A stretch of 64,000 nucleotides of DNA from Topomyia yanbarensis. Taxonomy: Eukaryota > Arthropoda > Insecta > Diptera > Culicidae. This document shows positions 12,601-24,167 of this stretch, piece by piece. The first letter of the stretch is position 1. Each line of letters starts with the position of its first letter. The position numbers and the translations under genes are program-made. Under the pieces are notes generated by a model. The model saw only the letters and a program-made list of their open reading frames with translations, searched no databases and had not been told where the DNA came from. The stretch is from positions 95,987,870 through 96,051,869 of the forward strand of contig NC_080671.1 of assembly GCF_030247195.1 (NCBI RefSeq), in the 5' to 3' direction.

Positions 12601-12750
12601 TTTATTCGAGCAGGACTAAAATTTATGTCCATCACACCTCAAGTTGGGTAGTTACTTCGCATGAGCCAAACTAATGAATAATCACACAGTGATGTGTGTA
12701 AGAAATATCTCATCTCACTGCTAGGTGGATTAGGCCGGTTTTTTTCCAAA
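12601..12750 (+). repeat. Array-flanking module, copy 1
   Basis: Reads ATTCGAGCAGGACT, then CAAACTAATGAATA, CAGTGAT, GTGTAAGAAATATCTCATCT, CACTGCTAGGTGGATTA. The reverse complement of 20520-20680 has the same blocks in the same order at the same position relative to its own AT-rich array. Module plus array therefore form one repeated unit that occurs here in both orientations. No coding capacity. Confidence 0.65.
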
Positions 12751-12881
12751 ATTGAGGAAAAAACGTCCGGTGTATTAATTGATTAACCCTTGGCTAAATC
12801 ACTTCCTTTTCATGAGTAGCTACACCACTGGGTTAGGCTAACCTGGTTTGTCGACGACTGATGCTGCCAAGCCGGATATAA

Positions 12882-14161
12882 AGGGCGAACACAAAATTAT
12901 TGCGACACCAAAAATGTCATGCCAATTTTCTTAAAATGTTTAAAATCAAACCAAAATTTTAGGGTAGTTTTATACATATATTTACTTCAAAAATCAAAAG
13001 AAAAGTTAATCGATGGAGCCTTGAGTGTAAAATTGAACACATTTTCGCTCCATCAAAGTCCTTACAGTGTCATCCGGTACCAGTTTCTCAGTTTTTTTTT
13101 CATTTTCTTAACATGTCTTTCTCGTCTTTGACTGTCTTCTTGCTCTTCCGAAGTTCCCGCTTCATCATTGCCCAGTACTGATCCACCGGGCGCAGCTCCG
13201 GACAGTTTGGCGGATTCATGTCCTTTGGAACAAAATGGACAGTATTGGCCTCATACCACTCCAGGACACTTTTAGAATAGTGGCATGATGCCAAATCTGG
13301 CCAAAATAGCGGAGCTTCGTCGTGCTGCTGCAAGAACGGCAAAAGACGCTTCTCGAGGCACTCAGATTTGTAGATCTCGCCATTTACTGTGCCCTTTGTC
13401 ACGAAAGGCTCACTCCTCAGCCTGCCAAATGAGATATTTGGAGGCGAACTTCGACATTTTCTTCTTCTTAAATTTGTCGTCCACATAGAACTTGCTCTTG
13501 CCGGTGAAAAACTCCAACCCCGGAATTTGCTTAAAATCGGCTTTTATATACGTTTCGTCGTCCATGACACAGCAGCCATATTTTGTCAGCATCTTCTCGT
13601 AGAGCTTCCGTGCCCGAATTTTAGCCGTCGATTGTTGCCGCTCATCGCGGTTTGGGAAGTTCTGTACCTTGTATGTATGCAGTCCAGCTATCTTCTTTGC
13701 ATTCTGGACGTAGCTCTGCGACATGCCGATCTTTTTAGCCAAATGACGGCTTGAGACGTTGGGATTTACTTTAATCATCCGCTTCCCCTTTCCCTCCGTC
13801 TTTTTGTTCTCCGGTCCCGGTTTTCTTCCAGTTCCTTTGCCGTGGTCCAACGTCAACCGCTCCTGGAACCGCTTCAACACTCTGGAGACGGTTGAATGGT
13901 GAATGTTCAACATTTTTCCCAACTGCCGGTGCGACAGGTCAAGAAATTCCAGGTGTTTGGTCAAGAAATTCCAGGTGTTTGTTCTCTCGACTCGCATTGT
14001 TTCACCTCCATTTTCGTTGAATCGAAAAACACGACTTCGAGTTTGACAACATGTAAACAATACACATCAATGAGAAAGTGTGCAAAATTTGGTTGATTTT
14101 TACCCAATGGTGAATAAGTTATGCCCTGTTGAATGTGTCGCAATAATTTCGTGTTCGCCCT
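12882..14161 (-). mobile_element. IS630-Tc1-mariner element, DD37E clade
   Basis: A 1,280-bp element bounded by 27-bp inverted repeats: AGGGCGAACACAAAATTATT at 12882 and AGGGCGAACACGAAATTATT reverse-complemented from 14161, both continuing GCGACAC. It encodes a transposase on the minus strand. Outside the left end the sequence is TATA, outside the right TTATG, so the expected TA duplication is decayed on one side. Length and gene layout fit DD37E elements described from mosquitoes. The copy is inactive: the gene is frameshifted and the last catalytic acid is changed (see the gene). Confidence 0.85.
13100..14060 (-). pseudogene. DD37E-clade transposase, frameshifted
   Basis: Cut-and-paste DNA transposase of the IS630-Tc1-mariner superfamily. 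The first frame (14060-13410) has a helix-turn-helix region (LSHRQLGKMLNIHHSTVSRV, then SSRHLAKKIGMSQSYVQ) and the first catalytic motif CVMDDETYIKADF. A frameshift at about 13420-13433 moves to a second frame (ending at 13100) with FWPDLASCHYSKSVLEWYEA (second catalytic D) and NCPELRPVDQYW. The spacing between the second and third acidic residues is 37. The family normally has E in the third position (RPxE); here it is D (GAT codon). A 22-bp tandem duplication (GGTCAAGAAATTCCAGGTG word twice, 13936-13980) shifts the N-terminal frame, so the true start is lost. Two frame lesions and the altered acid mean it is not functional. Confidence 0.88.
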
Positions 14162-17120
14162 TTATGTAGTGGGGACAGGGAATACACAAAGTTCCTACCT
14201 CCTCCCTCTGGGCAGCAGACCGCTGTTACCTTTCTCTTGTAAATAGCAGACCTTTTGTAAAAGGCCGCTGGGTGTAACCAAGGATTAATTACGGCGTGTT
14301 ATAAGGCCAAAAATTTACTGAACACCTTCGGAAACTTCTCCAGAAGCTTTGCATGTTATCTGAAAATCACGAAAACATTAAGGCTAACAGATTAATTACT
14401 TTTTTTCTGGGGATCTGAATAGGTGAAAGGATCCGCCAGTGATTAAGAATAAGAATAATTCAAATTATTTATTCCAACAATAAATCAGCTAAAATGTTTT
14501 TAAAAGCTTTCATGAAATATTCATAAACGCAAACAAAGCAACGGAATAGAAGTGCATTGAACGCATTCCATCCTTCACCCATTCAAACGAGTACGTCTGG
14601 GTGGACTGCTTTCATTCGTCTATGGATGGAGTCAGTTCGCAATTAAAAAGATTCCTCTGACCCGATCAATCTACAAAGTCAACATCCTTTTGGTAAATTC
14701 AACACCCAACCTGAAAAGAAAAAATAATCGAATACAAATAATCACCCGTATGATCTTCTGGACAAAGGATTTCGTGTAGAGAAAGAAAAATATCATTTAT
14801 TCTATACTGAATGTGTGTTGACTGTCGATTCCAAAAACTCATATTGTACAAAAAACAGCCATTTTATGCTCCATTCTGAAAATGATAATGATAAAGTTGA
14901 AAAACTCATCAACATTTTAAATGGCTTTTATTTTTACTCTTGTGGTTGCAGTGGATACCACCGTGATCCCAAAATAATAAGCATGACCATGACCAGTGAC
15001 CAAAGGATAGTTAAACCGCAGCTGGTGAACCGAGCCCGATCGGCGATGCTGATGGAGCGTTGTTCCATTAATAATGCAGAAAACAGTGCAGGTTTGCAAC
15101 AAAACATGCAAATATTGACAACAATCGAACCACTTGCCTTGTTCTGGTCAGAGGGAAACCAATCCCGATTCAGGCGATATGAGGTGGAGAACTAATAAAT
15201 TAACGAACAAATATGTTTTGCTGTAATGATAAATCGAAACGCTTTTAGTTGGATCCTTATGTGATTCGCTGGTTTGGGATATTAAAATACATTTTTTTAA
15301 TTGTTCCATGAACAATACCCTAGAACCACCCTAAACAGTTGGGAGATATTCAAAATGCCTCGTTCGGGTTGCGCATTTCGCTTCACTTTACACAAATATT
15401 GAGGCTGCTAACAGCGGTTAGGCAGGGTAAGCTCTTCCGATATCAGCACATTGCACACACTTCATATTGCTATTCTGTGTAGCTGCACAGAGCGCTTTTC
15501 ATTTTCCCGTATGGGTTCGATATATGTATGAAACTTCGCTGGCACTGTTTTCCAATAAACGTTTTGTCGATGAGCGAACAAAGCTGCCGAAACGGACGCC
15601 GCCGCCTCTGCAACGGAGTAATTCTGTTAATGTCAATAACGATGTATCGGTTCCGCTATTGTTTGGAAAAAAATGGCGCTTCCTCTGTGGGGTTCTCATA
15701 AATTGCTCGGAACTGGGAAAGTAGAGCTTCCTGCCATGAATGCTGCTGCGTTCCCATGCTCCTGTTCGGCGGGGGCTTGTCTATAAATCATCCAATGAAA
15801 AGCCATTTGTTGGGAGGTTTTTATACCAATGCAATTTGATTGGATACACGGAACAATTTGTTCCAATTCAATCTTCGTCTTGTCTATGTGGAAAGGGTGA
15901 TGGGCCTATGAGGGCCCAATTGGAGAAGATGCTGCACTATTCTGTTAATTACTTGACCTGCTATCGATGAAATACGTAGAAATTGGAAGCAATCTTTTTA
16001 ACTTGTTCTCATAACTCAGAATAATATCAAACGTGTTCTGACTATGAATACTTGAATCCCCAATTGTCATCCTACCATTTAAAGTTGCACATGAAAATGA
16101 CAGACACTGCTCTAACCAAAGGCTTCAAATAGATATAAAAGGAAAAGGAATTGGGTCAAAATGGGTTCAGCGCACTCGATTCATAAAATATGCCTAAAGG
16201 TTTTCCGGTTCGATTGTGAATTTTGAATATTTATGAGCGTCATAAATCAGCACCAGATTTTATTTTCGATTTATGAAAATGGTTACAAGTAGAATATAAT
16301 GGCTGTGTTCGAGCTGATTAAACCCGTAACGTGAGATAGGAATCTAAAATAAATATTTTTACACGAGTAGCAGACAATGTGCAGGTCTATAATCTCGATA
16401 ATTCGTTCTGTTGTTATTATGTACCCTAGATCACGTTAGTAAATAACAATTATTTTTTTTCATTATGTGAACTACTGAATAATTTTAAGATTTTTAGAAA
16501 AGTCCTGCGGGTTTCATGGAAATTGCTACAAACTTTAATAGATTCAATTCTATGTAACTAGGAGTAGTTTTTAGAAACTTCAATAGATTCTCACTTCAAG
16601 TGAGCGCTGCGATATTCAGGAAAGTGTATCTAACATAAGAAAAATTCTATATACTTTAGGGACATTTTCCGATCTGCCTAAATATCCGATAAACTTCAGA
16701 GGAGTTCTTTGAAGTGCGAAAGGTTAACGAGCTTTCAAGAAACCTCTACCAGATCTTAAAATGTCCAGGTTTGATCTTTATATTGAATAGATATGTTGCA
16801 TAAAACTTCAGCGTGTCGAAGGTCGAGAAAAGCCTTTGGGATTCTAAGAATTCGAAAAAACTTGAAAAAAACACAACGGAATAGAAAAGTTACTACGAAT
16901 TTTTAGAAAGTTCAGCAAGGGAATTACAGCAAGCATCGGGGAATTGGGGACTGAAGTTCCCAAAGCCAGTACCGTCTTTACGGATGGGCACACTGGGCAT
17001 AGGCCAGGGGCCCCACATCAAATATACGTACTAACGACTGTATTCGAAAAATGTACACTCGATTATTTGCAACTCTGCGTTGCTAAAAATCAAATAAAAA
17101 GTTGAATTACAAGTTGTGTA
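14162..17120. other. Long non-coding stretch, no gene supported
   Basis: Nearly 3 kb without a recognisable gene. Frames at 14815-15195 (126 codons, plus) and 15467-15724 (85 codons, plus) have no known domain and no clear splice or start context, although 15440-15900 is GC-richer and not obviously repetitive, so an exon cannot be excluded. At about 14425-14445 a hAT-like end (GGATCCGCCAGTG) is present without a partner. Near 16970-17023 CCGTCTTTACGGATGGGCAC and CCAGGGGCCCC resemble one end of a hAT element; no other end was found. Confidence 0.4.
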
Positions 17121-17122
17121 TA

Positions 17123-20100
17123 CAGTGAAAACCCGATTTTATCAGCCTCAGATTTTATCAGCGAGGGATTCCATGAGAAACCGGCCGACCGCAAAATATG
17201 ACCATCGTCTATTCGAACGAAACTTTGCAAGTGTGTTCACTGTATGAATCTCCATGATATTCTCTGGTAATTGGAATATTTTGATACAAGAGCAATTTAT
17301 CAAAAGGGCGTAAACGTTTCTACGTGTATGAATTTCAAAATTTTTTTGTTCGATTACTGTATTTTATACAGCAAAACTATCTAAGAACAAGTTACAGGGA
17401 ATGAATACTTCTGTCTGTCACAAATATACACTGAAAAAAATGTTGTGTTGTTTTTCAAAAAAACAAAAATTTATGATAAAATCTTAAATGGCGAAAAAAC
17501 CCATTTTTTTAATTTTTTATATTTTTTTACCAAAAACCTAAAGAGAAAAGAAACATTTTGAATGTGATTGCATGATGGAGAAAAAATCGGTAAAAAAGTT
17601 TTTCTAACAATAACTTCGTACATGTTTAAATTTCATACTAATTGACATACAAAATTGTAATTTTATTACAGAATATAATTCTAAGCACCATTTAAAATCA
17701 AAATGCATTTAACAAAAATCTTCCAAAATGCGATAGTTTTCGAGATATTTGAAATTTTGCTACTTCAAAAACAATTAATTCGTGTAATTATGCTCTTTTT
17801 AAAAGTTATTCGCGTTACCCCATCATAAAATGTGAAAAATTTAATGTTAATCGTTTTAAAGATGTAAAAGCAACTTTTTTAGTGTATTTGGATAATGGAG
17901 AAGCTTTCAATAAAAAAGTTTTTCTAACAACAACTTTTGACATATTTTTATAATTCTTACTATTTGCAGTCAAAAATACAATTTTCTTTTTGAATATGAT
18001 TCTAAACGCCATTCTAAATCGAAATACTCTTAACAAAAATTAACTATATAGTTTAATCATATTTTGGTTGTTTTCATGTAACTTTCAAATGTTTCACAAT
18101 ATCGCTTAGATGTCAAAGAGAAAGTTGCAGGAAAGTTTACAGACCTTTTGAAAAACCTATTATTGTTGATGGAGAAACGCGACTAATTTATGAAAAAGTC
18201 GTAATAAAACAAAATAATAGTGTTGTTAAAACAAAAGTTAAAATATCTCGAGAACTACTACATTTTAGAAAATTTTTGTTAAGAGCATTTCGATTTAAAA
18301 TGGCGTTTAGAATCATATTCAAAAAGAAAATTGTATTTTTGACTGCAAATAGTAAGAATTATAAAAATATGTCAAAAGTTGTTGTTAGAAAAACTTTTTT
18401 ATTGAAAGCTTCCCCATGATCGAAATACACTAAAAAAGTTGCTTTTACGTCTTTACAACGAGAAACATTAAATTTTTCACATTTTATGATGGGGTAACGC
18501 GAATAACTTTTAAAAAGAGCATAATTACACGAATTAATTGTTTTTGAAGGAGCAAAATTTCAAATATCTCGAAATCTATCGCATTTTGGAAGATTTTACT
18601 AAATGCATTTTGATTTTATGTGGTGCTTAGAATTATATTCTGTAATAAAATTACAATTTTATATGTCTATTGGTATGAAATTTAAAAACATGTACGAAGT
18701 TATTGTTAGAAAAAAAATTACCTATTTTTTCTCCATCATGCAATCACATTCAAAATGTTTCTTTTCTCTTTAGGTTTTTGATAGCAAAATATAAAAAAAT
18801 TTAAAAAAATGAGTTTTTTCGCAATTTAAATTTTTATCATAAATTTTTGTTTTTTTTTTTGAAAAATGACAACATTTTTTTCAGTGTATATTTTTTCAGA
18901 CAGAAGTATTCATTCCCTGTAACTCGTTCTTAGATAGTTTTGCTGCATAAAATACAGTAATCGAACAATTTTTTTTTGAAATTCATACATGTAGAAACGT
19001 TTACGCCCTTTTGAAAAGTTTCTCTTGAGTCAAAATAATCTTATTACCTGTGGAAAAAAATTAGTCTTCCATGACGGTGAAACGTGCAAAGTTTCATCGG
19101 AATCTAAGATGGTCGGTCACGATTTTAATGATTTTCGGACGGATCTTCGTGGAATTCCTCCCCTCATTTAATCTACCCTTAATTTTATCAGCTTTTTGAC
19201 CCGATTTTATCAGCTTCGTATGATAATTGATAGGTGGTAGTTTGATAGGCTCTAGCAGATGAATCAAGTTGAGTTAGAGTAAAGCCTTTCTTGAGCATAT
19301 TTTTCTCATCTTAGAGATACGAAATATGCAAAAAAATTCAATTTTTTATGAATTTTGCTCTGTTTTCCTTAAGGGTAATTTAGACTAAATAATCAGAAAG
19401 GGCTATGAGGATCTAGGGACTGAAGAGGAATATTCTCAATGCTTCTGTTTCTTAAAGAGAAAGAAAAATATATGCCCCGATTTGGTCAATGTCCCGTAGA
19501 CTGGTTCAATTTTTGACTTTTAGCTCCACCAAGCTCTACTGATTCCTTTTATGGCCCTTAGTAATTGTGCAAATTAAGGTACCAATCGGTTGCGTCTACG
19601 GATCCTCCAAAAATATTAAAGTTTATATGGGAATTAGTATGGAAAATCGGTTAAAATTTTAAATAAATTCTTAAAAAATCACCTCATTAATCAATTCATG
19701 AGAACACTATATATTTCTAAAGGTATTCTTCTACAGAACACATTCGTGGAACATTGTAAGTTTGTGAAAATTCGCTAAGAAAAGTTATTACCTAAAGAAG
19801 CAGCATGACATCAAAACAAGTGGATTTTATTATTAATCATAGCAACCCTGTTTGAATGGCTGCATCTGCCATACGGAAGCGGTGGGTGGTAAGCCTAGTT
19901 TACACTTGTATAATCTTTAGTGAATAACTTTTCTCAGCGATTTTTTTCAAACTTAAAATGTTCCACGAATGTGTTCTGTAGAAAAATACCATTAGAAATA
20001 TAAAGTGTTCTCATGAATTGATTGATGAGGTGATTTTTTAAGAATGTATTTTCAATCTTAACCGATTTTGCATACTAATTTCCATATAAACTTTCAAATT

Positions 20101-20274
20101 TTTGGAGGATCCGTAGACACAACCGATCGGTACCAAAATTTGCAAAATTACTAAACTTTATAAAAGGAATCAATAAAGCTTGGTGGAGCTAAAAATCAAA
20201 AATTCAACCAGTCTAATGTCCCGTTTTATAAGCCTAAATTTCACCAAGGGGCTGAATTAAACGGGTCTTCACTG
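17123..20274. mobile_element. 3.15-kb TA-flanked double-hairpin element (pogo/Tigger-like ends)
   Basis: Ends are CAGTGAAAACCCGATTTTAT (17123) and, reverse-complemented from 20274, CAGTGAAGACCCGTTTAATT. Both are bordered by TA (17121-17122, 20275-20276). CAGT(G)-starting ends with a repeated GATTTTATCAG word and a TA duplication resemble pogo/Tigger-type elements of the Tc1-mariner group. The body is two big hairpins: arms about 17165-18045 against 18265-19165, and about 19490-19800 against 19910-20225. GATTTTATCAG recurs near 19200 between the hairpins. No transposase is encoded; small frames such as 17815-18036 (minus) lie in the arms and are mirrored on the other arm. The family assignment is inference. 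Confidence 0.6.
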
Positions 20275-20276
20275 TA

Positions 20277-20519
20277 GTTCAAATTATATATTCGCATTGT
20301 TTCATCAATATCCCAATGCCTTTTATCGATGAATCGGTAGTAGAGCTGTTCGAAATCGCACATTGATTCATATCCCATGTGATCAAGAGGTTCTAAGAGC
20401 ATCAGACAATCAAGCGAAATGATATTAGCGGCAGGAAACGCGGCACAACAACGCCACGGTGGCATTGAAGTATCGCCGCTCAAACATTTGGAAGCAAATT
20501 TCACTTTATTTTGAATCCA
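20277..20519. other. Short unassigned stretch with an 87-codon open frame
   Basis: A minus-strand frame (20504-20241) reads from an ATG through SLDCLMLLEPLDHMGYESMC and FIDKRHWDIDETMRIYNLNY and runs into the right end of the hairpin element. It has a more protein-like composition than its neighbours, but I recognise no family. It may be a scrap of a coding sequence interrupted by the insertion on its left. Confidence 0.3.
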
Positions 20520-20690
20520 CTTAATTTAATCGATTTAATCCACCTATCAGTGAGATGAGACATTTCTTACACGTATCACTGTTGTAATATTCATTAGTTT
20601 GCCACGCTAAGTTTACCAGCAACTAGATGTGAGATAAGCACAGTTTCGAGTCCTGCACGAATAACACTTCGAATAAACTGAATAAATCAA
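20520..20690 (-). repeat. Array-flanking module, copy 2
   Basis: Reverse complement matches 12601-12750 block by block: TTATTCGTGCAGGACT, CAAACTAATGAATATT, CAGTGATACGTGTAAGAAAT, GTCTCATCTCACTGATAGGT. It abuts the AT-rich array on its right, mirroring the arrangement at 12.6 kb. Confidence 0.65.
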
Positions 20691-22150
20691 AGAAAAATCA
20701 AATAAAAATTTAAAATAAATATGAAGCAAAAGAATAAAAAAGATATTTATAAAATGGATAGAATGATTAACATAAATCAAATTAACAAAATAAATAAATC
20801 AAATTAGCTCAAATGAAAATTATTAAATAAGTTATGAAATTAGGAGAGTAAATTAAATGGTTTCAAGATAACAAACTGTTATACAATAACAAAGAGAACT
20901 GACTAAACCGAATTGATAAAATGAAGAAACTGAATAAAATATGTGAACTGGGAAAAACTAACCATTTAATAAAATGATTAAAATAAATAAAATTAATATG
21001 AATAAAACCATAAAATTGGAATAATAAGATAAATAATATGAACAATATTAATTCATTCATACCTAATATTTTCTAGCACATATAAGGTTCCAAAACCACT
21101 TTTCTTAAAAGTGTTAGAGTAAAGAAACACGAAAAACCTGTTTTGATCAAAATAGATGCTTCTCAAGCAGTGTTAGAAGCTGCTGATTTTTACATACCAA
21201 TCCTTAATACACATCTCCTGCAAAGTTTTCATTAGTTCGATCGGGCAGAAAAGGTAGCCGAAAGCAGTCCAAATTGATAAGATTTATCAGTTTTCAAAAA
21301 TATTTGAAGAAAACGATGATACATCAAAATAATATTTTTCACCGATTACTGAAAATGTCTCAGCACTGTTCCAGTAGTATCCAATCAGACAAATTGCAAT
21401 GGCTTCAGTTCTACGGATATTTCTTGTAACTATTAAATCTCAAATAAACGGTGATAGTCACAATTATTAGTTTTACTTTGTTGAAATCTTGTCTAACCTC
21501 AAAGTTATAGCTTTTTGAAAACATTGTTGTTCAGAAATAACAGGATAACCAGAGGATTAATAATATCAATAAAATGAGCGGAATGGATAAAATAAACAAA
21601 ATGAAGAATTTGTATGTTTTCTGTCTACACATTTTATCATTTTTTTAAGTAGTTTAATTATTAAAATGAAAAAATCAGCAATATTAAAAATTAATAGAAT
21701 TTACAAAAAAATTATATGATGTCTAATTAATGTTCTAGATGAAATGAATAAAGTGAATGACTGAACAAAATTAGTCAGATTATTAAAATGAATAAAAGTG
21801 TGAACCGGAAAAATATTATAAAATTGCATAAAACGAACAAAGTGTGTAAAATAAGCTAAATGAATGATTCGAATAATATGCATGAGATAATAAATTGATC
21901 GGAATGCATACAAAGAATGAAATGAATATAATAGATAAAATTGGGTCAAATAAACAAAATGAATAAAAACAATGCTAAATGAAAAAATCATTAAAATGAA
22001 ATGATCATATATTTAAAATTAGTCAAAAATGCAAAAAATAAACAAAACGAATATAATCCATGAAATAAATGAACTGGAAAAATGAGCATATAAAATAAAA
22101 TTTTAAGAAAGTTATTTAAATTGAGTATATGAATAAAACGAATTTCACGA
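20691..22150. repeat. AT-rich AATAAAATGAAT array (minus orientation)
   Basis: About 1.45 kb of imperfect AATGAATAAAAT, AATAAA and ATGAAT words, interrupted around 21065-21560 by 500 bp of more complex sequence of unknown origin. It is the complementary counterpart of the array at 11740-12600. F/I/L-rich frames on the minus strand (20863-21060, 21701-21991) are repeat translations. Confidence 0.75.
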
Positions 22151-24167
22151 ATTCCAAAACCATTGTTTCAGCATATTCTAAAATGCTTGTGAAAATCGCA
22201 TTGCAAAGAGCACGTTCTCGTTCTTCTTTTCTTGACGGCGTTTTTAGGATTTTCGGGTTGTTTCTACTTTATTGATGGGCCCAGGGCCGTCGAGAGCCGC
22301 GCCGGGCCCCGGGGTTCGAAGTACTGACGGGCCGTACCATATATGACTTCTTATTTCAACATCGATTAGAGGAACTATACAAATGCAACCGTTTCAATTA
22401 AACTATTTTTTATGAAAATTGTTTATTTGATACGATTCAATGCGTTAGCTTACCAGAGTCGTCAGTATTTTAAATAAGTAATAGATGAAAAAAATAAAAA
22501 TAATAAAGGAATATTTGTTTGTGGCTGGCCATTAGAACGACTTGCGTCCGATTTGCCAATGCAATTGGAAACCTTTTTTGCGACATTGCCATACAGTCCA
22601 TATCGCCATCGTTCATGCTCCCTTGACGCACGTTAATGCTACCATCGTTAATGCTGCTCAGAATCCGAGCTTAGAAAAATTGACATCCCTTCGTGAGCTT
22701 GAAAGAGAAATAAAATTCTATTTATGCCCGCCGCGATGAATCGAAGGTTTGTTTGTTTTCCTCGTCCGTCCGCTCTGAGATCATCAAGCAAAAGTGCACC
22801 AGATATAGATTATGCAGTTCAGTTATGCTCGAAAATGTAAAAGCACTTCTGCCTTCAAACTGTCCACATAATAACAAATGAATACTTTGGTTTGTGAATG
22901 AATTTATATTTCCTCTGCACTCAACCATTCGATTCTGCATAAAATTTCAGTCAGTTTGGAAGTGAATGAATGAGGGAAGCATTGAAACTGAATATTGAAT
23001 TCAGCAAATTAATCAGAAATAGGCAACTGAATGTAAAATTTCGCACCACTGATGCTGCCTTGTTTCTTATTGTTGGTACATGTTGATGATTTTGAGGCAC
23101 TGGATGCAGCTATTGCAGTTGTCACTATGACCTGAACGAATTTTCTTTATTGGTTTCTGAACATGGTAAAATCGGTTTTGGAATCAGTTGTTACGTTTGC
23201 GCTAACATTCAGAGAGAAAACATTCCGAATGCGATGAATGGGATCCAACAGCGACGTCTGCTGTTAAAAAGACTGAGACAGAGAGTTGTGAGAGAAAGAG
23301 TTTCAACTTTTGGTGAATACTAATAGGTAGAATAAGTATCTAGTTCAATTCCCACATTTTTCTGCATCAAATGTGTACACTGGAACCTCTATTTACGGAC
23401 CAAGCCAAGGGTTCGTAAATTGAATTAGTTCGTTTTGTGGGATTTAGATCGTAAAAAATTCGCTTCACATTTATATCAAAATTCGTTGGTTGAGCAACAT
23501 TATCGATAACCCTAACAATATGGGTATTTCCGGAACGGGCTTGACAAGTACATGATGAAAATGGATATTTGACACCTTTTTGAAATCCAGGATGGAGACT
23601 TCCGATTGAACAATAATCTCGATAACCCAAACAAATTGAGAATTTTTGAAACGAGCCTAATGAGTTGATGATAGAAATGGTACCTTGGAGCTATTTCAAA
23701 CAATATCTGTATAAACTATGAGGGTATTTTTAAGCGGGTTGGCCGAGTAGATGAGCGATGCCCTTTTGAAGGCCAATATAGCGTCTTCTGGTTCAGAGAA
23801 GTTTTCTGTAATCATATCATCCGCATCACAAATCAATATACCTATATCTATTCTATGATTATCTTTTTTCGAAAATGTCAATATTTTAGGTTATAGAGAT
23901 GTCTTAACTGGAATTCGCCATCTTGGTTTTCAAAGTGGCTTCATTCATTGATTTTCGTCATCTACTCGTCAACCCCATTCCGAAAATATCCAACTTTTAT
24001 TAGTAACATTAGTTAAGAATATGATAAATTGTAAACAACTTCATACTGTACACTTTGACAAACACTTGCGATAAATGAAACCAGAATGGTTCTATTGCAC
24101 TGTTAAATGAATCTAATTGGGTTACGTTCACGTACTTCAGAAAACCATTGGAACGATTGGAACGTAG

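Noticed and set aside
16965..17030. hAT-like end (CCGTCTTTACGGATGGGCAC, CCAGGGGCCCC)
   Set aside because: No matching second end and no 8-bp duplication found, so the element cannot be bounded.
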